Below are positions 9,818-18,382 of a stretch of 64,000 bases of DNA, piece by piece. The stretch's first letter is position 1, and every line of letters starts with the position of its first letter. This DNA is from Pedobacter sp. GTDB taxonomy: Bacteria; Bacteroidota; Bacteroidia; Sphingobacteriales; Sphingobacteriaceae. Location: assembly GCA_008015505.1 (NCBI GenBank), contig SSFR01000008.1, positions 150,008-214,007 on the forward strand, given 5' to 3'. The notes beneath the pieces were generated by a model. It saw nothing but the letters and a program-made list of their open reading frames with translations, did not search any database and was not told where the DNA came from. The position numbers and the translations under genes were made by a program.

Positions 9818-10879
9818 ATGAAAGTTCAAGCTAGTGCAGTTTCACTTACAAACAACCTATTCTTCATCCTCATTTGCTTATTTCTCATCTCTTGTGCCAA
9901 GCCCCAAATTGATACCCTAAAAACATTGCCCGAATGGGGCCCTTCTCGATGGATGGGAACCCTACCGTCTAATCTATCCCTTGCTCAAATTTCTATACCT
10001 GGCACACATAAATCCAATGCGCTATATGGATGTAATTTTGATATTCGAATACCCATAGTAGGCGTTCAAACAGGCGACCTGTGGAAATGTCAGGATAAAC
10101 CTATAAAAGAACAATTAAAAATGGGAATCCGTTATTTAGATATATGTTGTCGTCGCTACGGAAACGCATTTATCATACACCATAGTATCATCTATCAACA
10201 TCTCAATTTTCAAGATGTTTTAGACGCGTGCATCTCTTTTCTACAAGAAAATCCATCAGAGACCATTATTCTGAAAATACAAGAGGAACAAGTAGCATTT
10301 GAACCCCAAGCTGGCACCGACTCTTTCATTAACATATTTAATACATATACTAATCAGTACCCAGATTTATTCTATAAACCTACAAATCGTAATGCCCGAG
10401 TCATCCCCACACTAGGAGAGGCAAGAGGCAAAATTATCTTCTTAAAAAGATTTGAAGGCTCCCTCCAATCTCCACTAGGAATGGATATAGCCATCACCGA
10501 AAACACCACCTCAACTTATAATATTTCTGCAACAGAAAAATTGAGGGTACAAGATTTTTATAAGCCCAAGAATGCTACAGAAAAAATCACCTACTTTTTA
10601 CCCCTATTAGAAGAGTCTTTCGGACAAAACACACAAGTTTCTACCCTATACCTTAATCATACCAGTGCTTGCCTACTACATACCATTTCAGTTATTGACC
10701 AAACAATCCCAGCTCCGTACTACATCAGTATTGCCAAAGACATGGGCAACTTCCTATTAAACACACTCAAAAATAAAGGAAAAGGAAACACGGGAATTGT
10801 AGCCATGGATTTCGTGAGTCCTTCTCATTGTGATGCCATCATTAAAACAAATGCTCTTATTGGTCGAAAGAAGCAATGA
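9818..10879 (+). CDS. PI-PLC-like (PLC-X domain) lipoprotein with substituted active-site residues
   Basis: The 353-residue protein begins with a lipoprotein signal (hydrophobic stretch, then LISC, lipid Cys at residue 26). It continues as a bacterial phosphatidylinositol-specific phospholipase C X domain: LAQISIPGTHKS, GIRYLDICCRR, IIHHS, NPSETIIL, ARGKIIFLKR and a late VAMDFVS. Compared with the Bacillus cereus enzyme as I remember it, both catalytic His positions and the late Asp are present. However, the Asp after the first His is Lys (GTHKS instead of GTHDS), and the phosphate-contacting Arg of DIRGR is Cys. It may be inactive, have shifted specificity, or act as a binding protein. The stop codon overlaps the start of a long inverted-repeat element. 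Confidence 0.8.
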   Translation: MKVQASAVSLTNNLFFILICLFLISCAKPQIDTLKTLPEWGPSRWMGTLPSNLSLAQISIPGTHKSNALYGCNFDIRIPIVGVQTGDLWKCQDKPIKEQLKMGIRYLDICCRRYGNAFIIHHSIIYQHLNFQDVLDACISFLQENPSETIILKIQEEQVAFEPQAGTDSFINIFNTYTNQYPDLFYKPTNRNARVIPTLGEARGKIIFLKRFEGSLQSPLGMDIAITENTTSTYNISATEKLRVQDFYKPKNATEKITYFLPLLEESFGQNTQVSTLYLNHTSACLLHTISVIDQTIPAPYYISIAKDMGNFLLNTLKNKGKGNTGIVAMDFVSPSHCDAIIKTNALIGRKKQ

Positions 10880-11038
10880 GCTTGTTTAGAGTTTATTTTA
10901 TAAAATTATTGCAGGTTATTTTGAGCAAAATGAGGCAGATTTTGGAGCCATAGCGGGGCTTCTATGGTGAAAAAATCTAACGAAATTGCAGCCAAAAGAA
11001 ACCAAAAGAATAAAATCAAATAAACTCTAAACAAGCTC
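10878..11038. repeat. MITE-like hairpin element, complete copy
   Basis: About 160 bp, bounded by perfect inverted arms GAGCTTGTTTAGAGTTTATT and its complement. The interior is A-rich and ends TTGCAGCCAAAAGAAACC before the right arm. It fills the gap between the convergent PI-PLC-like and Kdo transferase genes, and could also act as a bidirectional terminator. Related arms occur at 12780, 16270, 19498, 42809 and 47660. Confidence 0.7.
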
Positions 11039-11049
11039 AATAAACCCAA

Positions 11050-12297
11050 TTAGTTTTTGTCTCCAAAAATATGACTGATAATTCGCTCTGTTGCCCCCCG
11101 CTGAGACCGAACATATTCTTTTGCTAGTTTACCACAGTTACCTAAGTAGACTTCATCATTCAATTTGTTCAAAATAAATTCTAGCTCGGACAACTGTTTT
11201 ATCGAAAAAGCAGCACCTAGCTCGATCATATCTTTTGCTTCTTGGAACTTCTGATAATTAGGACCGAACAAAACAGGCAACCCAAAGGCTGCAGCCTCCA
11301 ACGTATTATGAATACCCGATGACCCAAAACCACCACCGATATAAGCAAGTTGCCCATACTGATAAAGTGATGAAAGCATACCAACATTATCGATGATCAA
11401 TATAGAACATGCTGCATTGTACACCTGCGACTTCGATTCAAGCACTGAGTAACGAACTACAATATGGTCCTCCAGTACCTGTTCCAGATGAGCTATTTTA
11501 TCTTCACCTACTTCATGAGGTGCAATAATCCACTTCCAAGTAGGATATTTTCGAATCACTTGTGCCAATAGCTTTTCATCCTCAGGCCAAGTACTTCCAG
11601 CAATGAATGTTTTCGCCCCGCCACAAAATATTTTTATCAAATTCAAAGACTTAGGATGCAAAGCATTGTCAGCTACACGGTCAAACCGAGTATCTCCACT
11701 AACTGTTACCTGATGAATAGAAAGCGCTTCTAACAAGTGTTTACTTTCTTGATTTTGAACAAAAAAATGCGACACACAGTGAAGCATCCTTCGATGCAGT
11801 CCTCCATAAAATCTAAAAAATGGCTGATTTTTTCTAAAAATGGCTGATATGATATACAAGGGCACACCCCGAGTACGCAACTCATCAAAATAATGATACC
11901 AATATTCATATTTGGTAAAAATGGCCATCACGGGATTGATTAGTTTCACCAGCTCCCTTGCATTAGCTGCAGTATCAATTGGAAGGTAAAATATATGATT
12001 TGCTAATGGATAGTTTTTTCGTATCTCATATCCTGAAGGAGAAAAGAAAGTAATCAAAATAGGAGCCTCTTGTTCCTTTACTTTTAATCGTTCTATTACT
12101 GAACGTCCTTGCTCAAATTCACCAAGCGAAGCAAAATGAAACCAGATGTATGATATATTGGGTTTTATTTCTTGTCGGATTTTAGCTAATAAATTCTTTC
12201 GACCATCAAGCCATGCCCCTGCTTTGACGCTTTTCACTGCAACCAAACGTATACATAAGACATAAAGCCAAATTCCAAAATCATATAAAAAGACCAT
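11050..12297 (-). CDS. waaA: 3-deoxy-D-manno-octulosonic acid (Kdo) transferase
   Basis: WaaA/KdtA attaches Kdo to lipid A at the inner membrane. The 415-residue protein has the GT30 layout. An N-terminal hydrophobic segment anchors it (FLYDFGIWLYVLCIRLVAV), followed by WFHFASLGEFEQGRSVIERL, which holds the family's conserved Glu. GSTWPEDEKLLAQVI and the C-terminal GGGFGSSGIHNTLEAAAFGLPVLFGPNYQKFQEA form the donor-binding half. The gene is separated from the PI-PLC-like gene by a hairpin element. Its promoter must lie in the 12.3 kb gap. Confidence 0.92.
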   Translation of the reverse strand: MVFLYDFGIWLYVLCIRLVAVKSVKAGAWLDGRKNLLAKIRQEIKPNISYIWFHFASLGEFEQGRSVIERLKVKEQEAPILITFFSPSGYEIRKNYPLANHIFYLPIDTAANARELVKLINPVMAIFTKYEYWYHYFDELRTRGVPLYIISAIFRKNQPFFRFYGGLHRRMLHCVSHFFVQNQESKHLLEALSIHQVTVSGDTRFDRVADNALHPKSLNLIKIFCGGAKTFIAGSTWPEDEKLLAQVIRKYPTWKWIIAPHEVGEDKIAHLEQVLEDHIVVRYSVLESKSQVYNAACSILIIDNVGMLSSLYQYGQLAYIGGGFGSSGIHNTLEAAAFGLPVLFGPNYQKFQEAKDMIELGAAFSIKQLSELEFILNKLNDEVYLGNCGKLAKEYVRSQRGATERIISHIFGDKN

Positions 12298-12531
12298 GTT
12301 GAATAGTTTATGATGAAAATATGATTCATTATTTAATTATCGAATTGGGACTAAAACATGTGTCAATTTAAACCAATAATAGATCCAAAAAACTCGAATT
12401 CTTATCGCCTAATGAATACTTTTTAGCTAGTTTTGAAACCAATAGAGCCGCATTGATGACTTAAACCCAGCTAAAATCAATAAAAAACCTTGAATTTAGT
12501 AAGGAGAGCCTGCCAAAAACAATTAAAAATT
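12298..12531. other. AT-rich gap upstream of waaA, no gene seen
   Basis: This AT-rich stretch holds the waaA promoter on the minus strand and the leader of the broken small peptide gene on the plus strand. I see no convincing complete gene or repeat in it. Confidence 0.4.
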
Positions 12532-12797
12532 ATGAGAAGATTAGAAGATATCTTAGGGCTTGAGGCTTTGAACACTCGGGAATTAATTTAAAAGGCGGTG
12601 AGCCCGTTATAGCTATAGCAATAGTCCTGGGTATCTATACAGTAGTTGGTGGAACTCCAGGAATTGTTTTTGCACTATTTTGTGCTAAAAAAATTCCAGT
12701 CACCATCGCGGTTATTATCGTCCCAGATAGTTTGGGTAATTTTTGGCTCTCAAAATACTCCAATTGGAATCAAACGGGGTTGCAACCAAAAGAATAA
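12532..12797 (+). pseudogene. Frameshifted double-glycine-leader peptide (bacteriocin-like) gene
   Basis: ATG 12532 reads MRRLEDILGLEALNTRELI and then hits TAA. The next frame continues NLKGGEPVIAIAIVLGIY and is open for 67 more codons to TAA 12795. Adding one A in the run at 12581-12593 joins them as ...LNTREL-NLKGG-EPVIA, which is a textbook double-glycine leader of about 23 residues. After it comes a small, hydrophobic, glycine-containing core with a single Cys. Leaders like this are cleaved by C39 peptidase/ABC exporters in Bacteroidota peptide secretion. No exporter is present in the window. The 3' end merges with the right arm of the hairpin repeat family. The frame join and leader look real; that the product is a bacteriocin is inference. 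Confidence 0.5.
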
Positions 12798-12822
12798 AAT
12801 TAGATAAACTTTAAACAAACCC
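12780..12822. repeat. Right arm of the hairpin repeat family (partial copy)
   Basis: TTGCAACCAAAAGAATAAAA followed by TAGATAAACTTTAAACAAACCC closely matches the right end of the complete element ending at 11038. No matching left arm is visible, so this is a truncated copy. It overlaps the tail of the broken peptide gene. Confidence 0.5.
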
Positions 12823-12830
12823 TTAAATAC

Positions 12831-14162
12831 ATGAAGATAGCTGTTATCGGTACCGGATATGTTGGCCTAGTTACAGGTACCTGCCTTGCTGAAACAGGCA
12901 ATACCGTCATCTGTGTAGACACCAATAAAGACAAAGTAAGCCAAATGCAACAGGGCGTGATCCCCATTTACGAGCCCGGCCTAGATAGTTTATTTCATCG
13001 CAATATTAGTCAAGATAGGCTTCACTTTACTAGCAATTTAGCCGAGGCCATTACTGAAGCTCAGATCATTTTTTTGGCTTTGCCTACCCCTCCAGCAGCG
13101 GATGGATCTGCCGACTTAAGCTATGTTTTGAATGCTTCCAAAGATATTGCCAAACTCATCGATGATTATAAAATTATCGTCACCAAATCTACTGTTCCAG
13201 TAGGTACGGCAGACAAAGTTGCTAAAGTATTTCAAGAACATACTTCCATAGCAGTCGATGTGGTTTCAAATCCCGAATTTTTACGAGAGGGTGTGGCAGT
13301 AGATGATTTCATGAAACCCGATCGAATCGTCATCGGCTCGCGAAGTGAACGAGCTCAGAAACTCTTAACAGAGCTTTACGCTCCTTATGTTCGTCAAGGC
13401 AATCCTATCATCTTCATGGATGAACGTTCTTCAGAACTAACCAAATATGCTGCCAACTCTTTCTTAGCGACTAAGATTTCATTCATGAATGAAATTGCCA
13501 ACCTCTGCGAACTACTGGGCGCTGATGTGGATGCCGTACGCAAGGGCATTGGCTCCGACGAAAGGATTGGTAAACGATTTCTTTTTCCCGGAGTCGGATA
13601 CGGTGGTAGCTGTTTCCCCAAAGACGTACAAGCATTGGCACAATCAGCTAAAGATTGCAAGTACGATTTTAAAATACTAAATGCAGTGATGAACGTCAAT
13701 GCTCTTCAGAAAAAAGTATTAGTTGAGAAAATGCACAAGTATTATCACAACAACCTGAAAGGGAAAAAAATTGCTATTTGGGGACTTGCCTTCAAACCTG
13801 AAACAGATGATATTCGTGAAGCCCCTGCCTTGTATATTATCGAAGAACTGTTAAAAAATGGCGCATCGATTACTGCTTTTGATCCCGAAGCGATGGGACA
13901 TGTTCAGCAGCTTTTTGGGAACAAAATAGCTTTTGCATCTAATCCATACGAACCTTTAAAAGATGCCGACGCCTTGGCCATTATTACAGAATGGTCAGCA
14001 TTCAGAAATCCTGATTTCGAACAAATGGGCAACCTGATGAAAAATAAAGTCATTTTCGATGGACGAAACTTATATGATCTACAAAAGATGATTGATTTAG
14101 GGTATTATTATAATAGCATTGGCAGAAAATTGATTAACCAAGAACAATTGATCAATGGATAA
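12831..14162 (+). CDS. ugd: UDP-glucose 6-dehydrogenase
   Basis: Ugd oxidises UDP-glucose twice with NAD+ to give UDP-glucuronate for surface polysaccharide. The Rossmann motif GTGYVGLVTGTCLAETGN opens the protein. SNPEFLREG and the catalytic-Cys motif GYGGSCFPKDVQAL are present, followed by the C-terminal UDP-binding domain (IAIWGLAFKPETDDIREAPA). The length of 443 matches the family. It is the first gene of a four-gene nucleotide-sugar cluster and directly feeds the next gene, UDP-glucuronate decarboxylase. A partial hairpin-repeat arm ends about 9 bases before the ATG, so the promoter may have been affected by repeat insertion. Confidence 0.96.
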   Translation: MKIAVIGTGYVGLVTGTCLAETGNTVICVDTNKDKVSQMQQGVIPIYEPGLDSLFHRNISQDRLHFTSNLAEAITEAQIIFLALPTPPAADGSADLSYVLNASKDIAKLIDDYKIIVTKSTVPVGTADKVAKVFQEHTSIAVDVVSNPEFLREGVAVDDFMKPDRIVIGSRSERAQKLLTELYAPYVRQGNPIIFMDERSSELTKYAANSFLATKISFMNEIANLCELLGADVDAVRKGIGSDERIGKRFLFPGVGYGGSCFPKDVQALAQSAKDCKYDFKILNAVMNVNALQKKVLVEKMHKYYHNNLKGKKIAIWGLAFKPETDDIREAPALYIIEELLKNGASITAFDPEAMGHVQQLFGNKIAFASNPYEPLKDADALAIITEWSAFRNPDFEQMGNLMKNKVIFDGRNLYDLQKMIDLGYYYNSIGRKLINQEQLING

Positions 14163-14200
14163 TACTTTGAATAGGTTCAAAAAACAAGAATTAGGATTAC

Positions 14201-15235
14201 ATGAGTAATGATTTAATAAAAACTCCCTCTCCTTTGGAGAGGGTTGGGGTGAAACCTAGAAAACGAATATTGATCACCGGCGGTGCTGGTTTTTTGGGCT
14301 CACACCTATGCGATCGGTTTATCAGGGAAGATTTTCATGTAATTGCCATGGATAATCTCATCACAGGTGACTTGCGAAATATCGAACACTTATTTCATTT
14401 AGAAAATTTCGAGTTCTACCATCACGATGTCTCCAAATTTGTGTATGTACCAGAACACTTAGACTATATTTTACACTTTGCCTCCCCTGCAAGTCCAATT
14501 GACTATTTAAAAATCCCCATCCAGACCTTAAAAGTAGGTTCACTGGGGACTCATAATCTGCTCGGCCTTGCCCGTGTCAAAAGTGCACGAATACTGGTTG
14601 CATCTACTTCTGAAGTATATGGCGATCCAACCGTAAATCCACAGCCAGAGGAATATTTTGGCAATGTCAATCCAGTTGGTCCACGAGGTGTTTACGATGA
14701 GGCAAAGCGCTTTCAAGAAGCAATTACAATGGCCTATCATACTTTTCATGGTATGGAAACCCGCATTGCCCGTATTTTCAATACCTATGGCCCACGTATG
14801 CGCTTGAATGATGGACGTGTATTACCTGCTTTTATTGGCCAGGCTTTACGTGGAGAAGATTTAACTGTATTTGGGGATGGCTCACAAACACGCTCCTTTT
14901 GTTACGTTGACGATTTAGTGGAAGGCATTTATCGTTTGTTATTTTCTGATTACAGTCTACCAATGAACTTAGGTAACCCCGATGAAATTACAATCAAACA
15001 ATTCGGAGAAGAGGTCATCAAGCTCACAGCAACTAATCAAAAAATGATTTTCAAAACGCTTCCCCAAGATGATCCCAAACAACGTAGGCCTGATATTACC
15101 AAAGCCAGAGCCATTTTAGACTGGGAACCCAAAATAAACCGTTCCGAAGGATTGAAAATCACCTATGAATATTTCAAATCACTACCCGAGCACGAAATCT
15201 CTCATAAAGACTTCACCCTTTACAATAAAAAGTAA
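14201..15235 (+). CDS. uxs: UDP-glucuronate decarboxylase (UDP-xylose synthase)
   Basis: This extended short-chain dehydrogenase (344 residues) converts UDP-glucuronate to UDP-xylose. It has the NAD motif [19 protein letters not shown] (catalytic Ser/Thr), [19 protein letters not shown] (YxxxK) and [12 protein letters not shown], the pattern typical of UXS. Supply by the adjacent ugd fits this assignment; a related dehydratase is less likely. The N-terminal stretch [14 protein letters not shown] is odd. Its DNA is a palindrome of a type common between genes, so the native protein may begin at GTG 14249 just before [11 protein letters not shown]. The stop overlaps the galE start by one base. 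Confidence 0.88.
   Translation: MSNDLIKTPSPLERVGVKPRKRILITGGAGFLGSHLCDRFIREDFHVIAMDNLITGDLRNIEHLFHLENFEFYHHDVSKFVYVPEHLDYILHFASPASPIDYLKIPIQTLKVGSLGTHNLLGLARVKSARILVASTSEVYGDPTVNPQPEEYFGNVNPVGPRGVYDEAKRFQEAITMAYHTFHGMETRIARIFNTYGPRMRLNDGRVLPAFIGQALRGEDLTVFGDGSQTRSFCYVDDLVEGIYRLLFSDYSLPMNLGNPDEITIKQFGEEVIKLTATNQKMIFKTLPQDDPKQRRPDITKARAILDWEPKINRSEGLKITYEYFKSLPEHEISHKDFTLYNKK
14225..14250 (+). repeat. REP-like palindrome inside the 5' end of uxs
   Basis: CCCTCTCC-TTT-GGAGAGGG is a perfect 8-base stem with a 3-base loop, followed by TTGGGGTG. This matches a widespread bacterial intergenic palindrome. Here it lies in the annotated reading frame. It also places a GGAGAGGG purine run upstream of an alternative GTG start. 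Confidence 0.6.
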
Positions 15236-16266
15236 TGTCAGCTAAAAAGATACTTGTTACGGGTGGAGCGGGATTTATTGGTTCACATACAGCAGTCGAA
15301 CTATTCGAAGCCGGTTACGAGGTGATCATTATTGATAATCTTTCGAATTCCAATCGAAAAATCATTACCCAAATTGAAAAAATTACAGGCAAACATCCAC
15401 TATTTTATAAGCTAGATCTCTGTGACGAAAAAGCCACCGCTGATTTGATCAGAACACATACAGATATCTCAGGCGTAATCCATTTTGCCGCTTTAAAAGC
15501 CGTCGGAGAATCCGTCGTACAGCCATTACGCTATTACCGAAATAATTTGTACAGCCTGATCAATTTGGTGGAAACCTGTGTCGAACGTCCTATACATTTC
15601 GTTTTCTCCTCTAGCTGCACCATTTATGGCCAGCCAAATCAGTTGCCTGTAACAGAAGATGCACCCATTAAACAAGCAACATCCCCTTATGGGAACACCA
15701 AACAAATTGCGGAGGAAATCCTAAATGAAACAGCCGGAGTCAATGCTCATTTGAGCTGTATTGCACTGCGATATTTTAACCCAGTTGGGGCTCATCCTTC
15801 CGCCTTAATTGGTGAACTACCCATTGGAACACCACAAAACCTGGTACCATATATCACTCAAACCGCTATGGGCAAACACAAACTAATTACTGTCCATGGC
15901 AATGATTACCCTACACCAGATGGCACTTGCATTCGTGATTATATCCATGTGGTTGACTTAGCTAAAGCACATGTCTCGGCACTACAAGCCTTGGAAAATA
16001 ATCCTTCGGACAAACGATATCGAGCTTACAATATTGGTACTGGCAAAGGGTATTCGGTACTAGAAGTGATCCGTACTTTTGAATCAACAACTGGTATCAA
16101 GCTGAATTACCGAATCGGCCCACGAAGAAATGGGGATATCGAACAGATTTATGGAGCAGTTTCAAAAGCAGAAAAGGAACTAAACTGGAAGTCCTCACAC
16201 ACTTTAGCTGAGATGATGCAATCAGCCTGGGAATGGGAAAAATATATCAATCGTCATCCATTTTAA
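15235..16266 (+). CDS. galE: UDP-glucose 4-epimerase
   Basis: GalE interconverts UDP-glucose and UDP-galactose. Its 343 residues carry GGAGFIGSHTAVEL (NAD binding), FSSSCTIYGQP (catalytic Ser region) and SPYGNTKQIAEEIL (YxxxK). They also carry ALRYFNPVGAHPS and GTCIRDYIHVVDLAKAH, all diagnostic of the galE subgroup. The start ATG overlaps the uxs stop, showing translational coupling within the nucleotide-sugar operon. Confidence 0.95.
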   Translation: MSAKKILVTGGAGFIGSHTAVELFEAGYEVIIIDNLSNSNRKIITQIEKITGKHPLFYKLDLCDEKATADLIRTHTDISGVIHFAALKAVGESVVQPLRYYRNNLYSLINLVETCVERPIHFVFSSSCTIYGQPNQLPVTEDAPIKQATSPYGNTKQIAEEILNETAGVNAHLSCIALRYFNPVGAHPSALIGELPIGTPQNLVPYITQTAMGKHKLITVHGNDYPTPDGTCIRDYIHVVDLAKAHVSALQALENNPSDKRYRAYNIGTGKGYSVLEVIRTFESTTGIKLNYRIGPRRNGDIEQIYGAVSKAEKELNWKSSHTLAEMMQSAWEWEKYINRHPF

Positions 16267-16269
16267 TAT

Positions 16270-16419
16270 GAACTTGTTTAAATTTTTAATGTGAAGTAAT
16301 TAAATAAAGAGGGTTCACATTAAAACACCTACCAATCAAATAACTTACTAGCCTCTTCAACCACCTTCATTAAATTAAAACAAACCAACAAGAGCCACTT
16401 AAAAACTTTAAACAAGCTT
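16270..16419. repeat. MITE-like hairpin element, divergent copy
   Basis: About 150 bp bounded by GAACTTGTTTAAATTTTTAA on the left and CTTAAAAACTTTAAACAAGC on the right, which are imperfect inverted repeats of each other. The arms match the family at 10878-11038, but the interior differs. It lies between galE and the dTDP-glucose dehydratase gene. Confidence 0.55.
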
Positions 16420-16457
16420 TATAAAAGAACTCCTTTCATCAAAGTAAAACACCCCAC

Positions 16458-17519
16458 ATGAAAACCAAAAAAATACTCATTACAGGCGGCGCAGGATTTA
16501 TTGGCTCACATCTGGTGAGACGCCTGGTCAATACTTATCCTCATTACCAGCTTATTAATTTAGATAAGCTGACTTATGCCGGCAATCTATTGAATCTGAA
16601 AGATGTTGAACACAAGTCCAACTATAAGTTCATCAAAGGAGATATTGTTGATCATCTGTGGATAGACCAATTATTTGCCACTGAGCAATTTGACGCCGTT
16701 ATTCACCTGGCTGCCGAATCGCACGTAGATCGGTCAATTACCAATCCACTAGACTTCGTTATGACTAACGTCATCGGTACGGTTAACCTCCTTAACGCAG
16801 CACGTAAATATTGGAAAGATGATTTGTCTAGCACCCGTTTTTATCATGTGTCTACCGATGAAGTATATGGAACACTAGGTGAAACAGGCCTATTTACGGA
16901 ACAAACCGCCTATGATCCCCATAGCCCCTACTCAGCCTCAAAAGCAAGTTCTGATCACTTTGTTCGAGCTTATCATGATACCTACGGCTTAAATACGGTT
17001 ATATCCAATTGCTCGAACAATTATGGATCTTTTCATTTTCCTGAAAAACTGATTCCACTAGCCATTCACAATATAAAAAACAACAAATCTATACCCGTTT
17101 ACGGTAAAGGGGAAAATGTACGCGATTGGCTATGGGTAGAAGATCATGTACGTGCTATCGACTTAATTTTTCACCAGGCAAAGCCCGGAACAACCTATAA
17201 TATCGGTGGCCATAATGAGTGGAAGAACATCGATCTCATCCGTTTGCTCTGCAAGATTATGGATCAAAAGCTTGGTCGTGTAGCAGGCACTTCAGAAAAG
17301 TTAATCCAATTCGTCACCGATCGCCCTGGGCACGACCTACGCTATGCCATAGATTCAACCCAGCTTCAACAAGAACTTGGCTGGACACCCAGTGTCACCT
17401 TCGAAGAAGGTCTGGAAAAAACAGTTGGGTGGTATCTAACTAATGAGGAATGGCTATCCCACGTTACATCAGGTGATTATCAGACTTACTACCAGGAACA
17501 ATATGCACAACGAACATAA
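16458..17519 (+). CDS. rfbB: dTDP-glucose 4,6-dehydratase
   Basis: RfbB makes dTDP-4-keto-6-deoxyglucose, the precursor of rhamnose and other deoxysugars. Key motifs in the 353 residues: GGAGFIGSHLVRRLV, HLAAESHVDRSI, STDEVYGTLGE (the DE catalytic pair), SPYSASKASSDHFVRAY (YxxxK) and SNCSNNYGSFHFPEKLIPL. The other rhamnose genes (rfbA, rfbC, rfbD) are not next to it. It is in line with ugd-uxs-galE but separated from them by a hairpin element, so it may have its own promoter. Confidence 0.95.
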   Translation: MKTKKILITGGAGFIGSHLVRRLVNTYPHYQLINLDKLTYAGNLLNLKDVEHKSNYKFIKGDIVDHLWIDQLFATEQFDAVIHLAAESHVDRSITNPLDFVMTNVIGTVNLLNAARKYWKDDLSSTRFYHVSTDEVYGTLGETGLFTEQTAYDPHSPYSASKASSDHFVRAYHDTYGLNTVISNCSNNYGSFHFPEKLIPLAIHNIKNNKSIPVYGKGENVRDWLWVEDHVRAIDLIFHQAKPGTTYNIGGHNEWKNIDLIRLLCKIMDQKLGRVAGTSEKLIQFVTDRPGHDLRYAIDSTQLQQELGWTPSVTFEEGLEKTVGWYLTNEEWLSHVTSGDYQTYYQEQYAQRT

Positions 17520-17600
17520 AAATACGAACCTTTTGCATCAATTAATTCATCGGATTTTTTTCAGAAACCCGGTAAAAAATGGCCCTAACTTCAAGCAATA

Positions 17601-18374
17601 TTATTTATTCACCTCCTTGACATACTGCTCAATGGCCATAATCATACTAGGAACATCTTTTTGGGGGGCAATAATGTCCAAAATAAGATGATGCTCGGCA
17701 ACAGCTTTATGTGTACTTGGTCCAAATGCAGCAATACGCGTGGCATTCTGCTTAAAATCAGGAAAGCTATGGAACATGGAATGAATACTCGACGGACTAA
17801 AAAACACAATGATATCATAAAATACATCAGCAAGGTCCGAGAGATCACTAAAAACTGTTCGAAATAATACTGCAGACTTGAAGTTATACCCGTTTTCTTG
17901 AAGAAATTTTTGCGTTTCTTCAGCAGCAACATCTGAACAAGGATAAAGGAATGTTTCGGTGTGATGTTTTTTTAAAACATCTGCTAAATCTGAAGCAGTT
18001 TGCTTCCCAAAGAAAATTTTCCGCTTCCGATATTGAATATATTTCTGGAGATAAAGCGCAATGGTTTCCGATATACAGAAATACTTCATCTCTGGAGTTA
18101 TTTCATGCCTCATTTCCTCACAAACTCTAAAGAAATGATCTACGGCATTCTTACTCGTAAAAATAACTGCAGTAAAATCACTCAAATGAATTTTCTCTTT
18201 TCGAAAATCTTTTGCAGGAACGCCCTCTACATGAATGAACGATCTAAAGTCAACCTTTAAGGCGTACTTCTTTGCAAGATCATAATAAGGTGACTTCCCA
18301 TTATCTGGCTTGGGAAGCGTCACTAAGATGGTTTTCACCTTTTTTTCTCTCTCTTTCACGGTTGCCGTTATCAT
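17601..18374 (-). CDS. Uroporphyrinogen-III synthase-like protein (stand-alone HemD paralogue)
   Basis: About 257 residues with the two-lobed HemD fold: ILVTLPKP at the start, VIFTSKNAVDHFF in lobe one, and VFFSPSSIHSMF with ATRIAAFGPSTHKAV in lobe two. HemD closes hydroxymethylbilane to uroporphyrinogen III. The heme cluster of this genome encodes a second HemD domain fused to HemC. This copy, locked next to the DUF4271 membrane gene, may therefore not be the pathway enzyme. The frame is open from a TTG at 18386 that overlaps the DUF4271 stop. The ATG at 18374 is the more likely start, and GTGs a little further in are also possible. Confidence 0.75.
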   Translation of the reverse strand: MITATVKEREKKVKTILVTLPKPDNGKSPYYDLAKKYALKVDFRSFIHVEGVPAKDFRKEKIHLSDFTAVIFTSKNAVDHFFRVCEEMRHEITPEMKYFCISETIALYLQKYIQYRKRKIFFGKQTASDLADVLKKHHTETFLYPCSDVAAEETQKFLQENGYNFKSAVLFRTVFSDLSDLADVFYDIIVFFSPSSIHSMFHSFPDFKQNATRIAAFGPSTHKAVAEHHLILDIIAPQKDVPSMIMAIEQYVKEVNK

Positions 18375-18382
18375 TGACCCAA

